Below, one piece after another: positions 35,001-44,207 of a DNA stretch of 64,000 nucleotides. Where the stretch lies: positions 2,072,166 to 2,136,165 of the forward strand of contig CAJINV010000012.1 in the NCBI GenBank assembly GCA_905178155.1. The letters run 5' to 3'. How positions within the stretch are numbered: the first letter of the stretch is position 1; each line of letters opens with the position of its first letter. Source of the stretch: Amoebophrya sp. A120 (taxonomy: Eukaryota > Sar > Dinophyceae > Syndiniales > Amoebophryaceae). Made by a program: the position numbers and the translations under genes. The notes under the pieces were generated by a model. That model was not told where the DNA came from. It saw nothing but the letters and a program-made list of their open reading frames with translations, and ran no database searches.

Positions 35001-37824
35001 ATTATTCTTCATCTCCTTGTTCTTCTTCGCAAAGTAGTCCGCATACTCCTATCCTGTGCAAAAGTATCGTACTCGTATAATTGCAATCATGCATTACAAA
35101 TTTTTTTCTAAGGGTGCATTCGCATTACAAATTTGATTTCTCATGCTGAGGGAATTTGTCATGCATTTATACGAGTACGATAATTTTGCAATTCATAACT
35201 CCTGTTCTGCAGCGATTTTATCCGCTTTCAAGTATTTATCCCGTGTGCAAAATCATCCTATGCTTGTAGTAATCTTTATCCGATGAATCATGCATAGGAT
35301 AGTTCCCAAGATAAATCAGCATGACCACACAGCATTCCGTGTCTCTTCTTGCTGAGCCACTTTGTAAGTACTATTGCAATTACTACTAGCAGGATACAAC
35401 TTTTACTTTTGCAATTGATAGTATTCCACCTGGTCTTCAAATTTGAAGAGCTCCTCTTTCGTCTTTTTCACGTCGGTTTTCAAGTCCTGCTTCCTACCGG
35501 TTAGTTTCGTCATATCAACTCCAAAAGTGTCTGGGTCTGGAAGGGTCATGCTGTTTTTGCATGACACACAAGGTCTGGCATGGAAGCTCTAGCATCACAG
35601 GTCTCCAGAAGCTTCCGAAATGCCGAATCCGCATCACAAATCCCCCATTTTGGTGACAGAAAGTGGGCAGCTTTTGCTGCCTAAGCATGAGAGATTTTTC
35701 TGTGTTCTGAAATGCGCATCACAAGTTTGTACTCTTCCAGACCCAGACGTTTTTGCAATTGATACGTCAGCCGCAGCTCCAACACATTCTTCTCCGACGT
35801 AAACAGCCCCATCTTGCTGGTCGCGTCCTTCAGCTCATAGTCCGCGATTTTCGCTTCAAGCTGTTTCTTCTTCACTGTGAGTTGTTCAAATTTTTCCAGC
35901 TCCTCTTTGTCAATCATCAGCTCGTTAATCTTCTTATCCAGGGATTCGACCAGCTCTTTATCAAATGCAAAAAGGTCTGGGTCTGGAAGGATGTGAAGTT
36001 GTGATGCGCATTTCACAACACACAAAAACCTTTCATGCATAGGCAGCAAAAGATGCCCACTTCCTAGCACCAAAGGGGGGCAATTGTCATGCCGATTAGG
36101 CATGGCGAAACTTTCTCGAAACCTGTGATGCTAGGCCTTCCATGCCACCAGACCTTCTGTGTCATGCAAAAACAGCATGACATCTTCCAGACCCAGACTA
36201 CATAATTTGCATTTGATACTCTTTTCCGTAAACCAACTGCTTCTCCTCGATCTCTTTCAATTGCTGGATCGCCAGCTCTATCGAGTACAAAAATGTCTGG
36301 GTCTGGAAACTTGTAATGCTAAAAGTGAATGATAGACGCACTGGAATACGCCGCTATGCATATTCCGCATGGCAAACTGCGTTTTTGCAGGACAGGTAAG
36401 AGGGTTTTTTCGTGCCTATGCAACACAGATTCTCGAGCCATGCCAGACAAGCATGACAAACTTGCATTCTTCCAGACTCAGACATATTTGCATTTGATAA
36501 ACTCCCGCCTTTCGTCGAATTTGCTGATCCCCAAAAAGTCCTCCATGTACTTCAGCCTCTGCTTGCTGTTCATCGCCTGTCCTGTGCAAAAGTATCGCGC
36601 TCGTAGTAAAAATTGCAGCTATGCATTACAGAGCTTTTTCTTAAGGCAAATCCGCATTACAAATTCCATTCCTAATGCTGAGCAAATTTGTCATGCAGTT
36701 TATACTACTAGCACGATACTTTTGCAATTCATATTGCCCCCAGCTCCGCGATTTTGCCCTGTTTGATGCACCAGTAGGGAAAAGAGTTCAGCGCGCCGAT
36801 GCCGCACTGCTCCAACAAGTCCGACACGGTTTGCTTATCAATCGCTTTGTCGTTTAGCGTGTAGTTTTTGCTGATGATAAACCTTTTCAGTTTCAGCTGC
36901 TTGTTCTTTGTAGAATTGTTTTCCTGGTTTAATATCAAGTTTTGCGGATTGCTGTTGTTGTTTTTGTTCGCAACGAAATACTGCTCCACAATGGCCGTGT
37001 AGGACTCCATATTTTTCGGCACCTCGAACACTAACTCGACGTAGTACTGCCTGTCATCGATGCCGCCTTGCTGTGCAGCGGCCACAACTGCTTTATTTCC
37101 ACCCGCCCCGCCGGCAGATACACTGGTGTTGACATTCTGAAACTCGCCCTCGTGCAGAACAGATAAGTTGTTATTTTTGTTCGCAGAACGTGCAGCTGCT
37201 CCCGCAGCATTCTTCTTGTTCCCCGAGGGGCCGTTATTTCCCCCGACCTGGACAGTCAAAACGTTGTCCGACAGCACAAACAAAATGTATGGCGTTCTCA
37301 AACGTTAATACATGCTCAACTGCTACATGAGTTTGTGACGCAAGAGCCGCAACAGTGAAAGGGGCAAGCAGCTTGCAACTCTCGCATCACAAATTCGGCA
37401 CAGATTTAGGTGCTGTTTAGGCCGCCTTCGGGGATTTGTCATGCGAGGTAGCTTGATCGTCTGGTGGCTCATAGTAATTTTGCATGACAAATCATGTAAC
37501 AAACAGCTGAGAATGTAACGTTTGAGAATCCCATTGCCATAAAATGGCATCCAGCACGTTCGATTTTCCGGCGCCGTATCCTGTGCAAAAGTATCGCACT
37601 CATAGTGCAGCCATGCATTGCAAATCTTTTTCTTTAGGTGCGTCAGCATTACAAATTTTATTTCTCACGCTGAGGAAATTTGTAATGCATTTATACGAGT
37701 ACGATATTTTTGCAGTTCATACGCCGTTGTAGCCAACGATGAGATTCCGCCCCGGGTGAAACTCCTTCTTTCCGCTCTGCTTGTACGTCTTGAAACCCGC
37801 AATCTCCACCGAACGGAGCCACAT
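26046..37824 (-). CDS. SMC3: Cohesin ATPase SMC3, split by 30 introners
   Basis: Starts MWLRSVEIAGFKTYKQ, matching the MYIKxVxIxGFKTY start of SMC3. Walker A is GYNGAGKSN, then DAILFVLSD and YWCIKQGKIAELGA; a coiled coil follows. The hinge is GIKGTLLECLAVDPVYQ, with SGFFSGGFVDPN after it. The second coiled coil precedes the signature LSGGQKTICALSLLL and Walker B FYLLDEFDAALDP. The tail has ITSFRPEL and SRVSTITEGSKEQA before the stop at 26046-26048. LSGGQK, FYLLDE-DAALD and TSFRPEL point to SMC3 rather than SMC1, 2 or 4. It partners SMC1 in the cohesin ring that holds sister chromatids. Length is about 1550 residues against about 1200 usual, because of inserts: an Asn/Gly stretch after LSDN and an acidic block at about 28580-28780. 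Two ordinary introns are also present. The start was chosen by family match. Confidence 0.92.
26123..26289. mobile_element. Introner, family A
   Basis: SMC3, between IIENHN and the terminal SRVSTI exon. Arms are clear but the target repeat has decayed, so the exact junction is uncertain. Confidence 0.8.
26541..26798. mobile_element. Introner, family B
   Basis: SMC3 at SMVN^EAEQ; flanking repeat TTCA. Confidence 0.9.
26894..27172. mobile_element. Introner, family H
   Basis: SMC3 inside Walker B at LLDE^FDAA; flanking repeat CTC. Confidence 0.9.
27236..27488. mobile_element. Introner, family E
   Basis: SMC3 inside the ABC signature helix at ICAL^SLLL. Termini GCGCTCTCAAACGTTACATT and complement; flanking repeat AGGGC at 27231-27235 and 27489-27493. 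Confidence 0.93.
27704..27856. mobile_element. Introner, family A
   Basis: SMC3 at NITG^LKCE; flanking repeat CCGGT. Confidence 0.92.
28121..28410. mobile_element. Introner, family G
   Basis: SMC3 at EQSV^RQIQ. Termini AGAATGCACAAGA and complement; near-identical flanking repeat ACCAAC/ACCGAC. Confidence 0.85.
28872..29191. mobile_element. Introner, family D
   Basis: SMC3 at YNSKI^VTEF; flanking repeat AATCTT at 28866-28871 and 29192-29197. Confidence 0.92.
29237..29538. mobile_element. Introner, family F
   Basis: SMC3 at NSEW^EEIS; flanking repeat TCCCA. Confidence 0.9.
29576..29812. mobile_element. Introner, family E
   Basis: SMC3 at TDLE^QESL; flanking repeat TCGA. Confidence 0.9.
29942..30092. 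mobile_element. Introner, family A
   Basis: SMC3, second coiled coil; flanking repeat GCTTT at 29937-29941 and 30093-30097. Confidence 0.9.
30212..30359. mobile_element. Introner, family A
   Basis: SMC3, second coiled coil; flanking repeat GTT. Confidence 0.85.
30465..30663 (-). other. Ordinary GT-AG intron in SMC3
   Basis: A 199-nt intron starting GTACTT and ending CCCAG joins EMAD to GSTAQTVASS in frame. It has no inverted termini and no flanking repeat, unlike the introners. Confidence 0.75.
30730..30889. mobile_element. Introner, family A
   Basis: SMC3, between KEVL and TVTDLKESE. One arm is mutated (ACTTTCACTTTTGCAATGAG) and the target repeat is no longer clear. Confidence 0.8.
31150..31411. 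mobile_element. Introner, family B
   Basis: SMC3 at RLKLQ^KRVN, just after the hinge segment; flanking repeat TGCAG. Confidence 0.92.
31500..31655. mobile_element. Introner, family A
   Basis: SMC3 hinge at LSCI^TLDG; flanking repeat TGA. Confidence 0.85.
31744..31956. mobile_element. Introner, family C
   Basis: SMC3 hinge at KPAV^RQIY; flanking repeat GAC. Confidence 0.87.
32025..32350. mobile_element. Introner, family D
   Basis: SMC3 hinge at NNVN^KPKI; flanking repeat GTTC at 32021-32024 and 32351-32354. Confidence 0.92.
32564..32819. mobile_element. Introner, family B
   Basis: SMC3 hinge at GAPA^QQAEPM; flanking repeat GCGC. Confidence 0.92.
32874..33136. mobile_element. Introner, family B
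   Basis: SMC3 hinge at GSIE^CVPLDR; flanking repeat ACACT. Only an 18-codon exon separates it from the B element at 32564. Confidence 0.92.
33515..33712 (-). other. Ordinary GT-AG intron in SMC3
   Basis: A 198-nt intron beginning GTATAGG and ending CCCCCAG joins EKAKQ to ACWALDQDAE in frame. No inverted termini. Confidence 0.8.
33761..33907. mobile_element. Introner, family A
   Basis: SMC3, first coiled coil, before KEKRRQLGQDW. Both arms readable; target repeat unclear. Confidence 0.85.
33963..34224. mobile_element. Introner, family B
   Basis: SMC3, first coiled coil; flanking repeat CTTCT. Confidence 0.9.
34269..34490. mobile_element. Introner, divergent family A
   Basis: SMC3, first coiled coil. 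Termini TATGCACTGCAAA and TTTGGTGCATTGCATA are only loosely related to A; flanking repeat TCAGTT at 34263-34268 and 34491-34496 is clear. Confidence 0.8.
34850..34983. mobile_element. Introner, family A (short)
   Basis: SMC3, first coiled coil; flanking repeat ATCCCT at 34844-34849 and 34984-34989. At 134 bp it is the shortest one here. Confidence 0.92.
35051..35197. mobile_element. Introner, family A
   Basis: SMC3, first coiled coil; flanking repeat ACTCCT at 35045-35050 and 35198-35203. Confidence 0.93.
35237..35420. mobile_element. Introner, divergent family A
   Basis: SMC3, first coiled coil. Interior differs from other A copies; flanking repeat GTATT at 35232-35236 and 35421-35425. Confidence 0.85.
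35513..35764. mobile_element. Introner, family B
   Basis: SMC3, first coiled coil; flanking repeat CGTCA. Confidence 0.92.
35959..36218. mobile_element. Introner, family B
   Basis: SMC3, first coiled coil; flanking repeat CTCTT. Its interior pairs with that of the 35513 element, suggesting a B subfamily. Confidence 0.92.
36279..36501. mobile_element. Introner, family B
   Basis: SMC3, after KFDERREF; flanking repeat CTC. Confidence 0.9.
36578..36735. mobile_element. Introner, family A
   Basis: SMC3 at AELGA^MNSKQR; flanking repeat GCC. Confidence 0.88.
37288..37540. mobile_element. Introner, family E
   Basis: SMC3 at DAI^LFVLSD; flanking repeat AAAATG at 37282-37287 and 37541-37546. Confidence 0.93.
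37578..37722. mobile_element. Introner, family A
   Basis: SMC3 inside Walker A at GYNG^AGKS; flanking repeat GCCGT at 37573-37577 and 37723-37727. Confidence 0.94.
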
Positions 37825-38648
37825 TTTGTAGTTCTTGACAGTGTAGTTCTTGCTGCCTTATTTCCAAGTGGGCTAAAATTAAAAAACGAAAAAATAAAGT
37901 GTGGTACAATAAAGCGTAACCTTCGGAGGTGTTCTACTTCGTTGCTGTAAAAAAATTATCGTCCTCTCGGTCAACCGAGCTTTACAATTTGGGTCTTCTT
38001 CACGACATGAGCTTCCTATCGCCAAGCGATCTAGCTTTTTCTACTAACTTGGCAATGAATATGAAACCTCCTAACTTTCGGGGACAAGAGAAACCGCTTT
38101 GCGAGGATCCGCAAGAACCTGGAGGCCTCCAAATATATTGTTTTGGGTGCCCGTTTGACATTTTTGACTCGGTTTGCAATCAGTATTTCCCTCCAACAGC
38201 AATTCCCGTTTTTAATGCGATCTTAAACAAGAAACGCTCAGACGACTCTCGATGCGACTCCAAAAAATACGACTTCTGAAAAACGCCAAGATAGAAAGAA
38301 AAGAGCAGGCCGAAGATGAAAAAACAACAGATTCCTTTCGCAACGAATGTTATAGCTTGTTGGAAAAATAAGGTGTTGAAGCACTCGAGGATAAAACAGC
38401 TAAGCATGAAAAAACCGCCATCGTCCAGCGCAGCAACAAGGCCGCATCTACGCGAACGCAGCGAAGGAGGGTCAACAATAGAGCACATGGGAGCTGCTGC
38501 TCAGAAATGCGTGCTCTATCAGGTAAAGATTCAATCTTTTTATTTTCGTTTTTCGATGAAAATTCATCTCATCATGAGAGTTCTTACAATTTTCCTGTCG
38601 GGTGCGTCGTCCTGGCCCCAGGTTCTAGTCTTCAAACCAAAATCGTCA
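37825..38648. other. Intergenic interval upstream of SMC3
   Basis: Contains one 116-codon plus-strand frame without motif or paralogue, and no introner. Confidence 0.45.
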
Positions 38649-38931
38649 TCAGTCGTACAGTTTTCTCAGATGCGTATTCACTTTTTTGTTGTAAAACGCG
38701 GTGACGTCTTTTTCAAATTTGCTCGTCTTCGCCGTGAGTTCTTTCAGCTCCTTGGCGATTTCTTTTTTTAACTTGTCGTTTTCTTCTTTATTCTCCTCGA
38801 GCTGGGAAAGGACAAGCATCTGATTCTCGTACCTGGTGTTAGTTTTACTTTTTGATTTTGTCCTTGGGATATAGGATATACACGTTCATCCTGTGTGATA
38901 AAATGGTCATGTTGGAGGAGAGTGTCCGCAT
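38649..38931 (-). CDS. Possible small coiled-coil protein
   Basis: The clear part is a frame ending at 38649 that reads MLVLSQLEENKEENDKLKKE and continues as a charged helix to NTHLRKLYD. It is rich in Lys and Glu with heptad-like leucines. Upstream, another in-frame ATG series (from 38931) reaches it only if GTAAAACTAACACCAG is removed, which would be an unusually short 16-nt intron; alternatively AG there is a trans-splice acceptor and translation starts at 38819. Not assigned to any family. Confidence 0.38.
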
Positions 38932-39040
38932 CACGACACCATCACGAGAACAAGGACCACACGACTCAAAAACGAATAAACAATGTAGAAAATACAAATA
39001 CAGGTTGAATCACGCAAATTGATGATGATGAAGGTCAAAA

Positions 39041-40265
39041 TTATCTAAATCCATCTATATACGCTCGCTTGAGGAAGACGATCAGCTTCGAGGTCGGGAG
39101 TCGCTGCAGATTCAAGAAACAAGGGCAGCTCTTGGCGGGTCGCATGTCGATTATTTTGTGATCGTTTTCGTTTCGGAACATCCCCGGGAAGTTCCCTAAT
39201 TGCCAAACTTTTGACAGCATCAAATGCAAATATGTCTGGGTCTGGAAATTTGTGATGCAAGGAAGGGAATAGTGAGCTCACTGTAATGCGCTGCCAAGCA
39301 TGATAAGTTTTTTGCATGGTTCTGAGTTGCGTATTCCGCATGAGAGCCTGTGTTTTTGCATGACAGGGAGTAGCAGCTCTTCGCGGCCGCGCAATACAGA
39401 GCTCACATTCATGCAAGACTAGCATGACAAGTCTCGGAATCTCCCAAACCCAGACATTTTTGCATTTGATAGCCAGCCCGTCCGCGTCTACTGAAGGTGC
39501 GCTGATCCAGGTGCTCACCGGCACCTCACGGTAACCTGGATGACATAATTATCGCTATCCATACTACTAGCTGTGGTCTACTTTGTGCAAGAAAACGGCT
39601 AAATCTGGTGGTCCTGGCACAGCAACTCTGTGATACGACTATCCTTCAACAAGATGAAAGTACATAGGCCTGAGGAGCCTAGGTCAAGGCAGCGGCTCCA
39701 TCATGGTCATGCAGAAAGAAGCACATCAATACAGCTGCGCACGCGCAGCTGCTGCAAATATTAAAAAACTAGGCCAGAAAACAAACAAACCTTTCTTCGC
39801 AAGCGCTGTTTTGTAGTCGTAACCTGCCGGTGGCCATTGCGGGAAGACAAACCACCACCGAGAAAGAATATCCTGTGCAAAAGTATCGTAGTCGTACTAA
39901 TTGCAGTCCTGCATGACAAACCTGCTTCCTTCGCAAAATCAGCATTACAAGTTCCATTTTTGCTTCTGGAAAAATTTGTAATGCGATTCATACGTAGTAC
40001 GATAGTTTTGCAATGCATAAAGAAGCTGCGAAATCAATTCGGGTTTTCGCAGCAAGCCCTCGTGTCTTTGCAATGATGTCGACCAACCATTCACCTCGCG
40101 CGCGTCTTCTGACTCTGTCTTCTTGTCGTGGGCATCCTGTGATAGTTGTCGTGGAGTTATTTTTCCGTAATTGATGCACTTGGATTGAGTTTGATGTCTT
40201 TGTTGCCGTCGAAAATGGAAATCGAAACAATACAGGAACAATGCGGCCAGCAGATGACGAGCTTT
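39041..40265 (-). CDS. Conserved-looking protein of unknown function
   Basis: Joining exons across an A introner, a GT-AG intron and a B introner gives a continuous frame: WSTSLQRHEGLLRKPELISQ, then LLSRWWFVFPQWPPAGYDYK, GYREVPVSTWISAPSVDADG, LSKVWQLGNFPGMFRNENDH and IIDMRPAKSCPCFLNLQRLP. The dense aromatic, Pro and Cys residues across four exons argue for a real globular domain. I do not recognise its function. The N-terminus is unresolved: the downstream frame has no ATG, and a start near 40267 (MKSSSSAGRI) would need a further splice or trans-splice. The next gene upstream stops only about 150 bp away. Confidence 0.6.
39219..39473. mobile_element. Introner, family B
   Basis: Unknown-function gene at ADGL^SKVW; flanking repeat CAGC. 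Confidence 0.9.
39536..39790 (-). other. Ordinary GT-AG intron
   Basis: A 255-nt intron from GTTTGTTTG to CATCCAG joins TALAKK to GYREVPVST in frame in the unknown-function gene. No inverted termini. Confidence 0.8.
39869..40019. mobile_element. Introner, family A
   Basis: Unknown-function gene at SQLL^SRWW; flanking repeat AAGAA. Confidence 0.92.
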
Positions 40266-40417
40266 TCATCCGCCCTCGTCTGAAGATGAGCAGATGCGTC
40301 TTTATTTCATGATTTCGTCAGCAAGAGAAAAGGACAGGGTTATCTTTGGCTCAGTCGCAGACGCAGACTTATCAACATAAGATTAAGAATGAAGCAGTCG
40401 CAGTCCTAGTCCATAGA

Positions 40418-41486
40418 TTATAGTACCGCGTCACACATGGGCACGTCGTCTTCTCCCTCGTGTTATCAACTGCAAAAGTGTCTGGGTCTGGAAGGATGCA
40501 ACTTCTTATGCTGATTTTGGATTCTAAAAAAATCTATATTGCATGAACAGCAGAAGAGGTGCGTTTTGTGCTACGCAAGGAGGGCATTTCTCATGCAGTA
40601 TGAGCATCAGAAAACCCTCGCGGAATCTTTGAGGCTAGGGCATGCATCACAGACCTCATGGGTCATGCAAAATCTGCATGACAAACTCCTGGATTCTTCC
40701 AGACCCAGACATATTTGCAATGCATACGTGTAGCGGTAGAAGCCTGTCTTTCGGCGGAAAAACTGGCTCGGAGATTTTCGGCAGTTTCGGTTTCGGCCTC
40801 TCAGTATCCTGTGCAAATCATGTATCGTTCTCGTATTGCAATCATGCATTCCAAATCTTTTCCTTAGGGTAAATTCGCATTACAAATTTCATTTCTCATG
40901 CTGAGGAAATTTGTAATGCAGTCATACGAGTGCGATACTTTTGCATTTCATACTCAGGTGCACCATCGTCCTTCTGATTCATCTCGCCCTCGTTGTCGCT
41001 GGTCTTCATGGTGATGTCTATATCGCCGGTGTTATCAAATGCAAATATGTCTGGGTCTGGAAACTTGTGATGCTGGTTGGGAAAGACGCGGACGCCTCAA
41101 TTGGCTGGCAAGCATGACAAGTTTTGGAGGTGCTACAGTCAGGGCTTTTCTGCATGACAAAGTGAGCTTTTGCATGACAGACAAGCTAGCCTTTTGGGTC
41201 ATGTGCATGACAGACTTGAGAGTCATCCATGTCAGACAAGCATGACAAACTTTCATTCTTCCAGACCCAGACATATTTGCAGTTCATAGGTGTCCTGCAG
41301 GACCAACTTATTTTTGTTCCCCGCGGCGGTTTTCATGGCTGTTTTTATCGCTCCTCTTGCCGCGCTGCCCGGTCGGCTCGAGGCAGCGCCGCCTTTCTGC
41401 ACATCGGGTTTAGTTGCTGCAGCGGCCCTCCCATGCGGCGGCTTGCTGGTGGAGTCGATTGACTTACTCGCGTTCTTTTCTGGCAT
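40418..41486 (-). CDS. Small spliced protein, unknown function (128 residues)
   Basis: Four exons joined across three introners give 387 nt in frame. Exon 1 (MPEKNASKSIDSTSKPPHGR and a basic Ala/Gly-rich stretch) is disordered. Then come GDIDITMKTSDNEGEMNQKD, the basic-proline segment RPKPKLPKISEPVFPPKDRL and an acidic tail EGEDDVPMCDAVL. No domain is recognised. Three introners within 128 codons is the highest density here. Confidence 0.62.
40464..40726. mobile_element. Introner, family B
   Basis: Small gene at PLH^EGED; flanking repeat CGTGT at 40459-40463 and 40727-40731. Confidence 0.92.
40805..40952. mobile_element. Introner, family A
   Basis: Small gene at APE^RPKP; flanking repeat CTCAG at 40800-40804 and 40953-40957. 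Confidence 0.92.
41033..41288. mobile_element. Introner, family B
   Basis: Small gene at QDT^GDID; flanking repeat GGTGT. Confidence 0.92.
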
Positions 41487-44207
41487 TTTAATTATTTATG
41501 AAGCTGAAACTGATTTATGAGAATTCTTGGGGACAACGACAAGTACAAGTAGTTGGATGTTGTCGTGCTACATAATAAAGTTCGAGTATAGATGAAAATG
41601 GGCTCTAATGACAATGAGTAGTAGATCTACTACGCAAGAAGAAAAGTCTTCTTGCTAAAGAAAAGCCGGGAGATATGTTGAGAGTCGCTGAGTAAATAGC
41701 TGCGTTTTAGTTTTACTTGTTCTTTGCACCATGATCTATTTGAAAGTCAAAGTAGCACCAGCAGGTGCGATCATATCCTTGCCGAGTCACCAGTATTAAA
41801 AAAGTAACTCTCGTATACTTTCAGTGAGCTCATCTTCAATATCGCCCACCTTTAGTAGAAGCATTGAACTTGTTACGAGATACTTCTTTGGCTGATCACG
41901 TAAAATAATATCATCTGGACTACTTAGGACTAGATAGATTTAAGGCCGTGAAGCTCGAATACAGATCGTGAGACTTGAACTTGTTGTTCTGAAGATCATC
42001 TACTACGTTTTTCTGAACTCCTGAGCAGCCAGGCGAACCGACGACGGTATGCACCTCCAGGCAGCACAACTGCACTACCCCTGAAGGAGAAGCTTGCTCG
42101 ATGTTGATCTAGGTCCTTGCGCTGCTTGCTCCTGGAAGTGTAACTTGTATCGACCACCTCGCTTCACGACAACAAGTAGAACAACAACGAACCATTGGCA
42201 ATATGGTCCGAGGATGCTGAGAGACAGACGACGCCCGCCGTCCGAAGCTGCAGAGCGAAACAATTTCTGTTCGCCGTTTCTCGTCGGTCGACAGTAGCTA
42301 GCACCATAAGAGTGGGCCACGGGGGACAAGGGTGGGTGAATGACAAGGAAAGCGACATACTATTGCAGGAGCAGCCACACACAGGGGCTGCATTAAGGCC
42401 CACACCGCATGGCCATGAGTATGCTTGCTTGATCCATTCACAGAGCTTCGCAGCCGTACCCGGGCGGGCGGCGCGGACATACAACGCCGGCCAAGCGGCC
42501 CCTGAAATGACGGGCGCCATGGATCATGCAGTTGTTGCTTGGCTTGCCAGGCTTGGCACTGCCCGGGCCCGGCGCGGCGGGGGCCCAACCGCAAGCATGC
42601 AAAACAAAGGAGGGGGCCGCCACATGCAAAGGCACTAGAGCAGGGCCACCCCTGGGGCCCCCCGCGCTGTCGATCAACCGCCACAACGGGCGACCGAGGG
42701 CGCAAGGGGCGGGGCGGGAGGTGACAGGCCCGGCGGCCGGGCGGGTAGACAGACAGAGAGACAGACGGCGAGCGGCGCCGGCCCCCGCCGTGTCGCTCGT
42801 CGTGTTGTGAGTGTATGGCTCACCGCGGTCGCCCGGCCCACCGAAAGGGCTCGCCCCCTTCAAATCGCGACGCCAGGAGCCCAGCCCGCGGAGGTTTTTG
42901 ATCTCGCGGCCGCGCGCGCCCCGCCCAAGCGGCGCAGTTGGTACGTCGCGAGCACCACCCCCCCCCCCCCCCCGGCCGGGCCGCAAGCGCCAGGGCGAAC
43001 GGGCCGGGCGCCCCCCTGCCGTGCAACGCCGCCCGCGCCCCCGCGTCCGGCCCGCGAATTTGGCGGCATATTTACGGGGCCCCCACCAGCGCCAAGGGAA
43101 GGGGGAACCGGCCCCGACCGCCCTCCGAGGCTGGCAATGTCGCGCGATGGCCCCAAGCTATACCCTGGGCGGCGGCTTTTCCAGATCGCGCGCGCCACCC
43201 TCTCCCGTCCCCGCCCGCGCCCAGCAGGGGCCTCCGCCCCCTGGGCGCGCTGTCTGCGCAATACTTCTCGCACATGCTGCGGAGCAAATATCTGGCATCA
43301 ACCTTCCGTCACCCTGTAAGTGGCAGAAGAAACACGCCAAACTTCCAGCCGGACAACTGCGCCGAGGAAATGTCTCACGCGCCAACGAGTCAACTTCTAT
43401 GCGAAGAGTCGGAAGTCCCGGCATCGCAAACAATTGCCCAGCCCGGGGGCTGCCGAACCTGCCGGAAAACGAAAAACGGCGCCGCAGGCGTGCGCTCCCC
43501 TCACAAAGACCACAGAGGCCCCGCAGGGCGGGCGCGACGCTCCTGAAGGCTTCCGGCGAAGGGCCGCGCGCGCGGCGCTTGCTGACTCCAAGGAACGAAG
43601 GGCGAGCTTCATTCTGCCGACCCTTATACACCAAAAGGGCGGATTCGGATACAGAAGGATACAATAAACAACCGGGGCGAACAACCTTCCTCGTCTCCCT
43701 CTTGTGGGCGCAGAAATTTCAAGAAGCGTCTTCATTTGATGCACTTCGTTTTGATATGTCTTCTACCTTCCACGACGGCACGTCGCCAGTGCTGCCTTTT
43801 CCAGGGCACCAAAATCCATTCTGCGAAAAAGTCGCCAAGCATTTACAAGCCAAAATTTGCATTTGCTTGGTAGTTCCATCCAATTTATTTCAGCAGGCCT
43901 GAGTAATATCCGCAGTCGGAGTCTATGAACAAAAAAACGCAGGAAAACAGAACGTCATAAAGTCATCCTGTTCAGCACAGAAGACAATCTAATGAAAAAC
44001 AGAAATCGTATTCGTACAAGAAATCATACTAGTAGCAAAGAGCTCATCCAGGGCATAAATGAAATAAGCGTATGTAACTAGTAAGAGCTGTGACCGGAAT
44101 CGCCTGCCATCAATAAATAACATCGAGGCCACAAATACTCAACTCGATCCGCCACTGCGCCCGGGTAATTGAGTCGTGTCAGTCTACACTACAACTGTGC
44201 TCCACCA
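41487..44207. other. Intergenic interval containing a GC-rich block
   Basis: AT-rich shoulders flank a strongly GC-rich core at about 42290-43670, with abrupt edges. The core has overlapping long frames on both strands, all low-complexity Pro/Arg/Ala/Gly, and a run of 16 cytosines at 42958-42973. No protein motif, rRNA segment or introner was recognised in it. Confidence 0.6.

Noticed and set aside
35051-35197. A-family ends starting TATCCTGTG as U12-type introns (ATATCCTTT-like sites)
   Set aside because: Only some families start this way, the 3' ends are ATA plus the target repeat rather than AC or AG, and no branch-point match is constant.
31150-36501. Regularly spaced repeats that could suggest a CRISPR array
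   Set aside because: The repeated arms are inverted pairs bounding 150-270 bp elements, separated by exons of one coding frame, not short direct repeats with unique spacers.
37929-38279. Plus-strand 116-codon frame
   Set aside because: It has no motif, no paralogue and runs against the coding strand. It could be real, but nothing in the sequence supports it.
42298-43902. Frames up to 363 codons in the GC-rich block
   Set aside because: Open frames on both strands at once with Pro/Arg/Ala/Gly composition are expected by chance at this GC content.
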